NCBI RefSeq assembly: GCF_000419585.1
Contig: NZ_ATTH01000001.1
Location: forward strand, 2,581,001-2,645,000
Source of the DNA: Salisaeta longa DSM 21114
GTDB taxonomy: Bacteria; Bacteroidota; Rhodothermia; Rhodothermales; Salinibacteraceae
Length of the DNA stretch: 64,000 nucleotides
Direction: 5' to 3'
The position numbers and the translations under genes are program-made. The notes under the pieces were generated by a model. It had not been told where the DNA came from. It did not search any database and saw only the letters and a program-made list of their open reading frames with translations. Position 1 is the first letter of the stretch, and each line of letters starts with the position of its first letter. Positions 1-8,782 of this stretch are shown in pieces.

Positions 1-264
1 ATGAAAGCGTTCCTTCATCTCGCCGGCGGCTTTGCGCGTGAACGTGATGGCTGCCAGGTCGCGCGGACGGGCCGCGCCGGTGCGCAGCAGCGCCACCATG
101 CGGGCCACCAGCGTCGTCGTTTTGCCCGATCCCGCCGCGGCGCGCACAACAAAGTTCGTGTCGGCCTCGAAGGAGTCCAGCGACGGGAGGGGCTCGTCGG
201 GTTGCCACGGCCCGATGCAGGCGCGGGCGGCGTGGTCGGCGGAGGCGTTGGGGGCGGTAGACAT
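1..264 (-). CDS. addA: AddA/UvrD-family helicase-nuclease, N-terminal fragment
   Basis: This is the first 88 codons of a superfamily 1 DNA helicase; the gene runs off the left edge. The fragment shows a Walker A motif (AAGSGKTT) near residues 43-50 and the motif Ia segment AAITFTRKAAGEM near residues 72-84, as in UvrD, AddA and RecB. It starts 42 bp after the stop of the AddB-like gene on the same strand. That pairing supports AddA, the helicase and nuclease subunit that processes double-strand breaks for RecA. The C-terminal nuclease domain lies outside the window, so AddA rather than plain UvrD is inferred from context. Confidence 0.8.
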   Translation of the reverse strand, partial: MSTAPNASADHAARACIGPWQPDEPLPSLDSFEADTNFVVRAAAGSGKTTTLVARMVALLRTGAARPRDLAAITFTRKAAGEMKERFH

Positions 265-306
265 AGCGCGGTGGAGGGATGCGATGGATGCGGCGACGGA
301 TCGGTG

Positions 307-3300
307 CTACTGAAGAAAATGCGGGACCGGACGCGCTTCTTCGGGAAATGCTTTGGCGGCCAGCGCGCGCTTCCGTGCGTCTAGGTCGGGCACGAGAGCG
401 TCGTACGCGCCAAACGCCCAACTGCTTGCCGCGTCCAGGTCGGGGCGCATGGGAAACGTACCGGTGCGCAGGAGGCGCATGAGGTGGCGGAGGGTGCCGT
501 GCAGGGCGGTCTCGGCGCGTTCGTCGAGCGGCCACGACAGGCGGTTGCCCATCTCTTTCACGGAGAAAAACGCGTAGCCTGATTCTGCAACTGGACGGTC
601 GAAGTGTTGGTGTGCAACGGCTCCGTAGAGCGCCCACTGCAGCGTCTCGCCGTGCTTCAGGGGCCACTCGGTGTCGAAGCTGTAGCGGCTGCCCGTCTTG
701 TAGTCCCACAGGTGGAGCCGGCCGTCGGCGGCCGTGTCGATGCGGTCGATGCGGCCACGCAGCGGCACCGCCGCACCGTCGGGGAGCCTCAGGCGGAAGG
801 GCCCCGCGTCGCCCCGCCGCTTGCGGGCGCCCCGGTAGCCAAAGCCCCACTCTACGTGTAGCGGCTCGAAGGCGTCGGCGCGCTGCCGCTCGCTTTCCAC
901 AAACAGCCGGGCCGGAAGCATCAGTCGTTTGCGGATGCTATCGCGCGACGTGCCCGCCCCGATGTGGTCGCGGGCCGCCCAATCGTCGATGCACGCGTCG
1001 ATGTGGTCCATCAGCCGCTCGTGGGCCGCGTCGGTAGCCAGCGCCTCGGGGTCTTCGCGCATGAACTGCTCGAAGGCCCGGTGCAAGATGGCGCCCTTGC
1101 GCAGTGCATCGAGCCACGGCTCGTCGTGCAGCGCAGGCTCGTTGAGCGGTCGCACGCGCAGCACGTACTTCACGAAGTAGGCGTAGGGCGAGGCGGCGAG
1201 CGTCTGCAGGCGGTTGGCAGAGAGGGGCGCGCCGCGGTACGACGGGTCGAGCGGATCGAGCGCCGGGTAGTCGGCGGCAGACAGCAGGCCGTCGTAGGCG
1301 GTGTAGCGGTCGGCGGCCCGCGCAGCCCGCGCCTGTTCGCCATCGCGTATCCACGGGTGCTGGGCGTGCAGCGCAGCCCGCGCCGTAGACCACGCCGTGG
1401 AGGGGGGCGGATCGCCGGCCGCGGGCGGGGCCGATGCCGGGTGGGTAGCTACGAGCCACGCCTCATCAGCCGACAGGGCCGGAAGCTGCGCCGGCGGCAC
1501 GAATCCTTCGCGCGCGGCAGTGCCGGGCGGTACCTGGTGGGCGGCGAGGTGGTCGCGGTACAGCGTCGAGGCAAACCGCTCCTCGCCGGTGGCCGGATCA
1601 AAGTGCATCGCCACGAGCGTCTGCGCCCCGGTGTGCCGGTCGAGGGCCGCGCGAAAGCGCCAGGCGGCGGCATCGGCGGCGCGGCGCGGGTGCGCCACGG
1701 TGGCGGCTTGCTCCTCCGAGAGCGTCGCCCGCACCGGCCCGCGCAACACCGGGTCGTCGAGCGAGGCCACAGCGGTCGTCTCGTTGTCGAGGCCCACCAC
1801 GTACAGATCGGTGCGCCCCATGAAGCCGGCGCTGTCGAGCGGTACGATATGCAGCGCCCCGGGCTGCGGCCGCCGCGCGCCCACGTACCGCGACGTAAGT
1901 TCGTTGCGCAGCACCGGCAGCACGGCGCCCAGCGACTGGGGCGGGTCGACCGCAAGGGTGCGCCACTCCGGAAAGATCGTGGCGTGCAGCACGCGATGCG
2001 CCACCTGGTCGTACGTCCCGGGGCGGTCTGTGGCACCGGATGCGCTGGGAAGCGGGGGACGCTGCGTACCGAGCGGGCAGGCATCGAGCGACGGTCCGAA
2101 GCGGTCGAGCAGGGCTTCGCTCCAATCGGCCATCGCGCCGACCGTCACCGGTTCCGGGAGGGAGCCAATGACGTCGCGGAGCCACGCGCGCACCACCACG
2201 AGCCGGTCGTGGGTGCGCTGGCGCTCGTCGGTGGACGCCTCGGCGCAGCGGTCGATGCGGGCCGACAGGATCTGCTCGTAGCCGTTGCGATGCGGCGGGT
2301 AGCGGCTTTCGGCGAGCAGCGACGCGGCCTGTGGCCCGTCGACCGTTGGCGCGGTATCCAGCGCCGCGTACCAGTGGCCCGGATCGTTGGCCGCGGCGTC
2401 TTGTTGCCGGCTCAGCCACGGCCCAATCCGCAGGAGGCGGGCGCGCAGCAGGTGAATCAGTTCGTCGGCGGCAAAGCCGTTCGCCAGCCATCGGTAAGCG
2501 CCGATGAGCGCCTGAAACGGACGCAGCGTGGGCCCGGGCAGGCCCGGCCCGGCGGTCGCGGGCACCCCCGCCTTTTCGGCCTCATCAATCAGCAGCGGGA
2601 GGTAGGGCTGGGAGGCCGCGTAGGCGATTTCCACCTGGTCGAGGGGCGTCTCGCGATCCAGGATGCGCCGCAGGACGGCGCGCACCTCGCGGATGGGACC
2701 GGCGGCGCGTACTGGTGTGATGTGGCGCGGCCCGCGGGGTTCGGCACGAAGCTGTTCGATACCGGGGCGGTCGCCCAAGAGCGCCGCGGCGGTATGGGCC
2801 GGCGCCTGGTCGCTGCGCGGCGGCGCGAGGGTGTAGGTCTGGGCGCTGTGGTCGCGCAGGGCCAGCACAAGCTGCAGCGCCCGCTGATGCAACTCGGTCT
2901 CGCCCGGAACGGCGACCACCGCCTGTGGCGGCACACGCTGCGGCACGGATGCGGCCGCCCACCGAAAGACATCGGCGCGGTCGTACAGGCCCTCCGCCTG
3001 CAAGCGATCCTCGTAGGCTTGCAACAAAGCGGGCAGGTACTGCGCCAGGCCCGCGGCATTGCGCCCCGGAAGATCGGCGGGCGTTACGTTGGTCGCGCGC
3101 AGCGTGGCAAGTGCGTCCGCCAGCGGCCGCACGAGGCGCTCCGGCGCGTCCAGCGCGGCGTCCTCCATCGCACGCAGCAGATCGCCCACCAGCACCTCGC
3201 GGCCCACGCCGTCAATGAGCCGCTGATCGGGCGGAAGGCGCTCGCTAGCCAGTTCTTTCGCCAGATGCCACGGCGTAATGCACCGCAGCCCGCTGCAGGG

Positions 3301-3462
3301 CGCCACCGAGCGTGCGACGGCCGTCACCAGGGCGCGCCCCAGTTGCTGATACGGCACCAGCACCCACTTGGGCGCTAACGGATGCTTGGTACAAAGCCGG
3401 GCGACCTGATCCACAATGGTGCTGACGGCGGCGGGCGATGCCGAAGGAGACGAAGCATCCAT
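307..3462 (-). CDS. addB: AddB/RexB-like PD-(D/E)XK nuclease subunit
   Basis: This 1051-residue protein is the likely partner of AddA in a RecBCD-type recombination nuclease. The C-terminal third has the PD-(D/E)XK nuclease signature: GAILHRAFEQF near residue 790 and a GRIDRID...LHLWDYKTG block near 910-930. No N-terminal Walker A motif is visible, unlike Bacillus AddB. AddB normally carries a 4Fe-4S cluster on one Cys before the GxxxH motif and three near the C-terminus. Here the first position reads SPYAYF (Ser758 in place of Cys) and the C-terminal segment after about residue 1010 contains no Cys. The cluster therefore appears to be absent. The addA start lies 42 bp downstream. Confidence 0.8.
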   Translation of the reverse strand: MDASSPSASPAAVSTIVDQVARLCTKHPLAPKWVLVPYQQLGRALVTAVARSVAPCSGLRCITPWHLAKELASERLPPDQRLIDGVGREVLVGDLLRAMEDAALDAPERLVRPLADALATLRATNVTPADLPGRNAAGLAQYLPALLQAYEDRLQAEGLYDRADVFRWAAASVPQRVPPQAVVAVPGETELHQRALQLVLALRDHSAQTYTLAPPRSDQAPAHTAAALLGDRPGIEQLRAEPRGPRHITPVRAAGPIREVRAVLRRILDRETPLDQVEIAYAASQPYLPLLIDEAEKAGVPATAGPGLPGPTLRPFQALIGAYRWLANGFAADELIHLLRARLLRIGPWLSRQQDAAANDPGHWYAALDTAPTVDGPQAASLLAESRYPPHRNGYEQILSARIDRCAEASTDERQRTHDRLVVVRAWLRDVIGSLPEPVTVGAMADWSEALLDRFGPSLDACPLGTQRPPLPSASGATDRPGTYDQVAHRVLHATIFPEWRTLAVDPPQSLGAVLPVLRNELTSRYVGARRPQPGALHIVPLDSAGFMGRTDLYVVGLDNETTAVASLDDPVLRGPVRATLSEEQAATVAHPRRAADAAAWRFRAALDRHTGAQTLVAMHFDPATGEERFASTLYRDHLAAHQVPPGTAAREGFVPPAQLPALSADEAWLVATHPASAPPAAGDPPPSTAWSTARAALHAQHPWIRDGEQARAARAADRYTAYDGLLSAADYPALDPLDPSYRGAPLSANRLQTLAASPYAYFVKYVLRVRPLNEPALHDEPWLDALRKGAILHRAFEQFMREDPEALATDAAHERLMDHIDACIDDWAARDHIGAGTSRDSIRKRLMLPARLFVESERQRADAFEPLHVEWGFGYRGARKRRGDAGPFRLRLPDGAAVPLRGRIDRIDTAADGRLHLWDYKTGSRYSFDTEWPLKHGETLQWALYGAVAHQHFDRPVAESGYAFFSVKEMGNRLSWPLDERAETALHGTLRHLMRLLRTGTFPMRPDLDAASSWAFGAYDALVPDLDARKRALAAKAFPEEARPVPHFLQ

Positions 3463-4220
3463 ACACGAAGCGCGAGAAACGAGGGGCTATCCGATGCAGC
3501 CGTAACGAGCACCCGAAGATTCAGGTTCGCGGCAAGGTCTGATCAACGCGTACGTTGCGTAGTCTACCATCGGCGCGCGCATCCCCGGACGTGAAAGGTC
3601 TGCTGTATCACGGCTTGGGGGTCGCGCTCGCTCCGTTCGCTCGCAGTGACAACAGGGTAAAATGAGGGGGCGATACGTCAATGGTTCAGATGGCCGTTCG
3701 GGCCGGTTTGTGCAAGTGTACGCCCAACGTGCGAAAGCAGCAGCCCCCTGCTTGTCATCGCGAGGACTGACCGGAGGGAGGGACGTGGCGATCTCCATGT
3801 ACGGGCAGGAGCGTCCCATTGCGGAGATTGCCCCTTAAAGGCACTGACTTCCAGGATGTGACGCTGATTGCACTGTGCGGCAGGTTTTTGCTCGTTTGCG
3901 GAGATTGCACCTACGGCATGACCTAAAGGCCCCCGCGCTCCTTTCAGTCGCTCGCAATGACATGAGTGGTTGGATGAGCAATGACATGAGTGGTTGGATG
4001 AAGGGTCAAGCGCCGATGGTTCAGATGGCCGTTCGGGCCGGTTTGTGCAAGTGTACGCCCAATGCGCGAAAGCAGCAGCCCCCTGCTTGTCATCGCGAAG
4101 AACGAGTGCACGTGGGGGGACGTGGCCAACACGTTACACCCCGGCGCGGCCCGCGCAAGAACAGCCGCCGCCGCCCGCGCGTGGATCAACCGTTCCTCTG
4201 TTTGTCAAACCGCTGTGCTT
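3463..4220. repeat. Repeat-rich intergenic region upstream of the ABC ATPase gene
   Basis: This 758 bp non-coding stretch is made largely of repeats. An 83 bp unit at 3681-3763 recurs at 4016-4098 with only two mismatches. A 24 bp unit is perfectly tandem at 3954-3977 and 3978-4001. Segments around 3630-3695, 3753-3834 and 3862-3929 have inverted relatives at 9174-9231, 9036-9116 and 9284-9350. The core resembles the widespread bacterial repeat type with TCATTGCGAG and CTCCGTTCGCTC segments. Open frames through it have no recognisable product. Confidence 0.75.
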
Positions 4221-4934
4221 ATGTCCGCCAAGGCCCCGCTTATTGCGCTGCGCGACGTCGTGAAGTCGTACCAGGAAGGCGATACAACCCGCACCGTGCT
4301 CAACGGACTCGATCTCTCGCTCGACGGCGGCGCGTTTGTGGTGCTGATGGGCCGCAGCGGTGCCGGCAAAAGCACACTGCTCAACATCATCAGCGGCATC
4401 GATCGGCCCGACGCGGGCCGCGTGCGCATCGGCGACACCGAGCTTACCACGCTCAACGAGACCGAACGCACGCGCTTCCGGCGCCGACACATTGGGTTCA
4501 TTTTTCAGTCCTTCAACCTCATCTCCACGCTCACGGTGGCCGAGAACATCACGCTGCCCCTGGAGCTCAGCGGTGCGCTGGATGACGCAGCGGAGCAACG
4601 CGCCCTGGAGGTGCTGAACCGCGTGGGCGTGCCCAACCGCGGCGACAGCTTCCCCGATCGCCTCTCCGGCGGCGAACAACAGCGCGTCGCCGTGGCGCGC
4701 GCCCTCTCCACCGAGCCGCTGCTTGTGCTGGCCGACGAGCCCACCGGCAACCTCGACTACGAAACCGGGCAGCAGGTGCTCGATCTGCTCACGACGCTCG
4801 TCCGCGATACCGGCACCACACTGCTTGTTGCCACACACGATCGCGCCCTGGCCGACCGTGCCGATCGGGTGCTGACGCTGCACCAGGGCCGCCTCACCGA
4901 GGCCCGCCTCCAGGACGTGGCCGCCGCTTCTTAA
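4221..4934 (+). CDS. ABC transporter ATP-binding protein, LolD/MacB type
   Basis: This 237-residue ATPase energises the FtsX-type permease encoded 28 bp downstream. It has Walker A GRSGAGKS (44-51), a Q-loop (Gln96), the signature LSGGEQQ (148-154) and Walker B LLVLADEP (167-174), followed by GNLD, typical of the LolD/MacB/YbbA subfamily. I placed the start at the ATG giving MSAKAPL because family homology begins there; an open frame continues 53 codons upstream into repeat DNA. Members of this subfamily work by mechanotransmission on lipoproteins, lipids or peptides rather than by classical import. The substrate cannot be told from the sequence. Confidence 0.88.
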   Translation: MSAKAPLIALRDVVKSYQEGDTTRTVLNGLDLSLDGGAFVVLMGRSGAGKSTLLNIISGIDRPDAGRVRIGDTELTTLNETERTRFRRRHIGFIFQSFNLISTLTVAENITLPLELSGALDDAAEQRALEVLNRVGVPNRGDSFPDRLSGGEQQRVAVARALSTEPLLVLADEPTGNLDYETGQQVLDLLTTLVRDTGTTLLVATHDRALADRADRVLTLHQGRLTEARLQDVAAAS

Positions 4935-4962
4935 TCCGTCTTTTCTTGTCGTCCGCTTCGGT

Positions 4963-7506
4963 ATGACTCTCCTGCAGCGCGCCAGTTTTCGGTACCTCAC
5001 GCGGCATCCGTGGCTCATGGGCCTTTCGGTGCTGGGCGTCGCCCTGGGCGTGGCCGTCGTCGTATCAATCGATCTGGCCAACACCAGCGCCAGCCGCGCC
5101 TTTCGCCTGTCGGCCCAAACCGTGACCGGCAAGGCCACCCATCAGGTGGTGGGCGCCGCGAACGACCTCTCCGGCGATGTTTACCGCCGCCTCACGGTGC
5201 AGCTGGGCCTCAGGAAGGCCGCGCCCGTGGTGGAAGGCTATGGAGCGCTCGCGCCCTCCGGCCGTACGATGCAGGTGCTAGGTGTCGATCCGTTCTCCGA
5301 GGCACCCTTCCGGCCGTACGTCGCCACCGGCGCGCAGGGCATCGACGTGGGCACGTTCATCACGCGGCCCACGGCGCTCATGGCCCAATCCACCGCGCAG
5401 GCCCTGGGCGTGCAGGCGGGCGACACGCTGCGTCTGGCCGTAGAAGGCGTGTCGCACCGGCTCGTGGTGGGCGCGCTGCTACGGCCCAAGAGCGAACGCA
5501 CGCGCAGCGCCATCCGCAACCTGCTGGTGGTGGACATCTCGACGGCGCAGGACCTCTTTGACATGCCCGGGCAACTGTCGCGCATCGACCTCATCGTTCC
5601 CAAAGGGGCGGACGGGCGGCCGACGCTCGCGGCGATCCGATCCGCGTTGCCGCCGGGTGCGCAGCTACGGCCTACGGGCACGCGCACCTCGACCATCGCG
5701 CAAATGACCCGCGCCTTTGAGCTGAACCTTACGGCGCTCAGCCTGCTCGCGCTGGTGGTGGGCGCGTTTCTCATCTACAACACGATGACGTTTTCGGTGG
5801 TGCAGCGGCGTGGCCTCATCGGGCGGCTGCGGGCGCTGGGCGTCACGCGGCGGCAAGTCTTTGGCCTGATTCTGGGCGAGGCGGCGCTGCTGGGCCTTGC
5901 GGGCACCGCCCTGGGATTGCTGGGCGGCATCGTCCTGGCGCTGGGGCTCGTGCAGCTCATCACCCAAACCATCAACGACCTCTACTTTGTGGTGACGGTG
6001 CGCGAGCTCTCGGTGGCACCGTGGACGCTCCTGAAGGGCGCGGCCCTGGGGATGGGCACCACGTTGGCGGCGGCCCTCCCGCCGGCCCGCGAGGCCACGC
6101 GCGCAACGGTGAGCACGGTGCTGCAGCGCTCGGCGCAGGAGACCTCAATCCGGATGCTGGCGCCGCGCCTGGCGGGGGCGGGGGCGGTGGTGGCGCTTGG
6201 GGCAACGGCGCTGCTGCTGTGGCCTACGCGCAGCATCTGGATGGGCTACGCCGGGCTGCTGGGCGTGCTGGCCGCGGCGGCGCTCGTCATTCCGCTGGTG
6301 GTGTGGGGCCTGGCGCGCGGCGTGCGTCCGCTCATGGGGCGCCTTGCCGGCGTGCTGGGCCGCATGGCGGCGCGTGGGGTGGCCACTACGCTGAGCCGCA
6401 CGGCCGTGGCCATCGCGGCGCTCACCATCGCGGTGGCATCCACGGTGGGCGTGGGCGTCATGATTCAGAGCTTCCGCGGCACGGTGGTGTCGTGGCTGAG
6501 GCAGGCCCTGCAGGCCGACGTGTACGTGCAGCCGCCCAGCCTCGTCTTCCGGCGCTCGAATGCCACCCTGCAGCACGACACGGTGCACCGCCTCAAGACC
6601 ACCGCGGGCGTCGCGTCGAGCCACACGGTGCGCCGCGTCACGGTGCGTACCCGCGACGGACAGGCCGAGCTGGTGGCCGTGGCCCCCGGCCCGCAGATCG
6701 AGGACATCTACCGGCTGAAAGCGGGCGACGCCTCCGCGATCTGGCCGGCGTTTCAGGGCGGGTCGTTTGTGCTGGCCTCCGAACCGTACGCCTACAAGCA
6801 CCGCGTGGCGGTGGGCGACACCGTGCGCCTGCAAACCGACCGCGGCTGGCGGGCGCTGCCGGTGCGCGGCATCTACTACGATTACGGCTCGGATGTGGGT
6901 ACGCTGCTCATGAGCCGCTCCACCTACACCGGGCTCTACGACGACCGCGGCATCTCGGGGCTCGCGCTCTACGCGGCGGACGGCCAATCCGTAGACGCGC
7001 TCATTCAGCGGATGCGGGCGCGGCTGGCCGGCAGCACGCAGGACGTCATCATCCAGTCCAACAAGACCCTGCGCGAGGCGTCCCTCAAAATCTTCGATCG
7101 CACGTTCACCATTACGGCCGTGCTGCGCCTTCTGGCCGTTATCGTGGCGTTCATTGGCGTGCTCACCGCGCTGATGGCGCTGCAACTGGAGCGGCAGCGC
7201 GAGCTGGCGGTGCTGCGCGCAACGGGCATGACGCCGCCGCAGGTGGGCGGCTACGTGACGCTGCAGACGGGGCTTATGGGTCTTATGGCGGGGCTGCTTG
7301 CGCTCCCGCTGGGCTACCTGCTGGCGTACGTGCTGGTGCACGTCATCAACAAGCGCTCGTTTGGGTGGACGCTGCAGGTGACGGTCTCGGGCGAGGTGCT
7401 ACTGCAGGCGGTGGCACTGGCGCTGGTGGCGGCGCTGCTGGCCGGGGCCTATCCGGCCTACCGGATGATGCAGGTGCGCCCGGCCACGGCACTCCGTGAG
7501 GACTAG
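4963..7506 (+). CDS. ABC transporter permease with two FtsX domains
   Basis: This 847-residue inner-membrane protein has an N-terminal transmembrane helix (about 15-35), a large periplasmic domain, and two FtsX-type permease domains (about 255-385 and 710-845). A middle group of hydrophobic helices lies near 400-490. This layout matches the YbbP/LolCE-like large permeases that pair with a LolD-type ATPase, and the ATPase gene is directly upstream. A role in moving lipids, lipoproteins or amphipathic molecules out of the inner membrane is inferred from the family. The C-terminus ends in a typical PATALRED tail. Confidence 0.85.
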   Translation: MTLLQRASFRYLTRHPWLMGLSVLGVALGVAVVVSIDLANTSASRAFRLSAQTVTGKATHQVVGAANDLSGDVYRRLTVQLGLRKAAPVVEGYGALAPSGRTMQVLGVDPFSEAPFRPYVATGAQGIDVGTFITRPTALMAQSTAQALGVQAGDTLRLAVEGVSHRLVVGALLRPKSERTRSAIRNLLVVDISTAQDLFDMPGQLSRIDLIVPKGADGRPTLAAIRSALPPGAQLRPTGTRTSTIAQMTRAFELNLTALSLLALVVGAFLIYNTMTFSVVQRRGLIGRLRALGVTRRQVFGLILGEAALLGLAGTALGLLGGIVLALGLVQLITQTINDLYFVVTVRELSVAPWTLLKGAALGMGTTLAAALPPAREATRATVSTVLQRSAQETSIRMLAPRLAGAGAVVALGATALLLWPTRSIWMGYAGLLGVLAAAALVIPLVVWGLARGVRPLMGRLAGVLGRMAARGVATTLSRTAVAIAALTIAVASTVGVGVMIQSFRGTVVSWLRQALQADVYVQPPSLVFRRSNATLQHDTVHRLKTTAGVASSHTVRRVTVRTRDGQAELVAVAPGPQIEDIYRLKAGDASAIWPAFQGGSFVLASEPYAYKHRVAVGDTVRLQTDRGWRALPVRGIYYDYGSDVGTLLMSRSTYTGLYDDRGISGLALYAADGQSVDALIQRMRARLAGSTQDVIIQSNKTLREASLKIFDRTFTITAVLRLLAVIVAFIGVLTALMALQLERQRELAVLRATGMTPPQVGGYVTLQTGLMGLMAGLLALPLGYLLAYVLVHVINKRSFGWTLQVTVSGEVLLQAVALALVAALLAGAYPAYRMMQVRPATALRED

Positions 7507-7550
7507 GCTGTGTTTGAACTCGCGCGCTCCGTAGATTTTTCAAACACAGC
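7507..7550. terminator. Hairpin between convergent genes
   Basis: A perfect 12 bp inverted repeat (GCTGTGTTTGAA at 7507-7518 and its complement at 7539-7550) starts at the base after the permease stop codon. The loop is 20 bp. It lies between convergent genes and probably acts as a bidirectional terminator, although a long T-tract is missing. Confidence 0.55.
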
Positions 7551-7577
7551 GTAAGCCGTTGTCCCTGCATCACACAG

Positions 7578-7612
7578 GCGCGCCGGATCGCATCGCTGCA
7601 ACCCGGCGCGCC
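7578..7612. terminator. Second GC-rich hairpin between convergent genes
   Basis: A perfect 10 bp inverted repeat (GGCGCGCCGG at 7578-7587, complement at 7603-7612) stands just before the 3' end of the minus-strand DJ-1/PfpI gene. It probably ends transcription of that gene. No clear T-tract is present. Confidence 0.4.
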
Positions 7613-7636
7613 CACTATCTGAACCGATGATGCGCG

Positions 7637-8230
7637 CTACGCAGTGACCGGATCCGCGTCCTCGATGCGCGTGCCCAGCACCTCCAGGAACGACGCAAGC
7701 CACGGCACATGCTTCGACCAATCGGGGGCCGTTACCAAGTTGCCGTCGACCACGGAGCCGCTCTCGGGCGCAACGTACGTGCCACCGGCGGCCTCCACCT
7801 CGGGCGCGCACGCCGGGTAGGCCGAGCAGCGCTTGCCCTCCAGCACATCCGCCGCGGCAAGCAGTTGGGCCGCGTGGCAGACGGCGGCGATGGGCTTGTT
7901 CTCGTTCGCAAAGTGCTGCACGATCGAAATCACGCGGTCGTTGAGGCGCAGGTACTCCGGCGCACGGCCGCCCGGCAAACAGAGGGCGTCGTAGTTGGCC
8001 GGATCGATGTCATCAAACGTGGCGTTGAGGGCAAAATTGTGCCCCGGCTTCTCCGTGTACGTCTGGTCGCCCTCAAAGTCGTGGATCGCCGTTTTTACCG
8101 TTTGGCCCTTGCGCTTCTCGGGGCACACCGCGTGGACCGTGTGACCCACCATCTGCAGCGCCTGAAATGGCACCATCGTCTCGTAGTCTTCGCCGAAATC
8201 GCCGACGATCATCAGGATGTCTTTTGCCAT
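7637..8230 (-). CDS. DJ-1/PfpI family protein
   Basis: This 197-residue cytosolic protein belongs to the DJ-1/PfpI (class I glutamine amidotransferase-like) superfamily. The nucleophile elbow [10 protein letters not shown] places the conserved Cys at residue 118 with His119. A conserved acidic residue sits in DFGEDYE (about Glu14) and the [10 protein letters not shown] loop spans 86-95. Family members act as chaperones, glyoxalases/deglycases or proteases. The extended first half ([12 protein letters not shown]) is like the stress-induced PfpI-type proteins. The specific activity cannot be assigned. Only a 93 bp gap separates its start from the DoxX gene upstream on the same strand. Confidence 0.85.
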   Translation of the reverse strand: MAKDILMIVGDFGEDYETMVPFQALQMVGHTVHAVCPEKRKGQTVKTAIHDFEGDQTYTEKPGHNFALNATFDDIDPANYDALCLPGGRAPEYLRLNDRVISIVQHFANENKPIAAVCHAAQLLAAADVLEGKRCSAYPACAPEVEAAGGTYVAPESGSVVDGNLVTAPDWSKHVPWLASFLEVLGTRIEDADPVTA

Positions 8231-8323
8231 GTCGTCACCTTGCCGTTTGTTGAAGAACGCGTGCAGGGTATAGACCGCCTGAACGGCCGATAAGATTCCC
8301 GCGCGCCGACCGTCAACGAATTG

Positions 8324-8782
8324 TTACGGGTCGTTGACGGCGGTCGTTGGGCGCGACCGCGCGGCCCACCAGTGGTCGAGGCTGTAGCGCCCGGGGCCCG
8401 TAAGCAGTAGCGCAATAAACACGGTGAGCATCTCGGTGGCGTGCCAGGGTCCGCCGTCAATGGCGCCGCTGATGTGCCCCGCCGCGGCCACGAGCATGGT
8501 GGCGCACAAAAACGCGAGCGCCGGGCGGAAAAACAGGCCGAGCATAAGGAGCAGACCGCCCACAAACTCCGATGCCGCGCCCAAAAAGCCCCACACCGTG
8601 GGCCAAACCGTGATGCCCAGCACGCGCATCTTCTGCCCGAGGCCGGCCCACTGCTCCGGACCGCCAAAAATCTTCGCCGCGCCGTACACAAACACAAACG
8701 AGATGCCAATGCCGATGCGCAGCACCAGCACGGCAGTGTCGACCGAAGCCCAACGCTTAACGTCTGTCATTGCGTTCGTCAT
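8324..8782 (-). CDS. DoxX family membrane protein
   Basis: This 152-residue integral membrane protein has four hydrophobic segments. It carries the DoxX pattern: VLRIGIGISFVFVYGAAKIFGG at the N-terminus and a GPGRYSLD segment at the C-terminus. I chose the ATG giving MTNAMTDVKRW because the extra upstream residues are polar and lack family similarity. DoxX proteins have been linked to quinone or thiosulfate oxidation and redox stress, but most members are uncharacterised. A second DoxX gene lies 0.9 kb away on the same strand (9677-10081). Confidence 0.8.
   Translation of the reverse strand: MTNAMTDVKRWASVDTAVLVLRIGIGISFVFVYGAAKIFGGPEQWAGLGQKMRVLGITVWPTVWGFLGAASEFVGGLLLMLGLFFRPALAFLCATMLVAAAGHISGAIDGGPWHATEMLTVFIALLLTGPGRYSLDHWWAARSRPTTAVNDP

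Noticed and set aside
964-3378. An 804-codon open frame antisense to addB
   Set aside because: Arg/Gly-rich translation without domains, typical of an open frame opposite a GC-rich gene.
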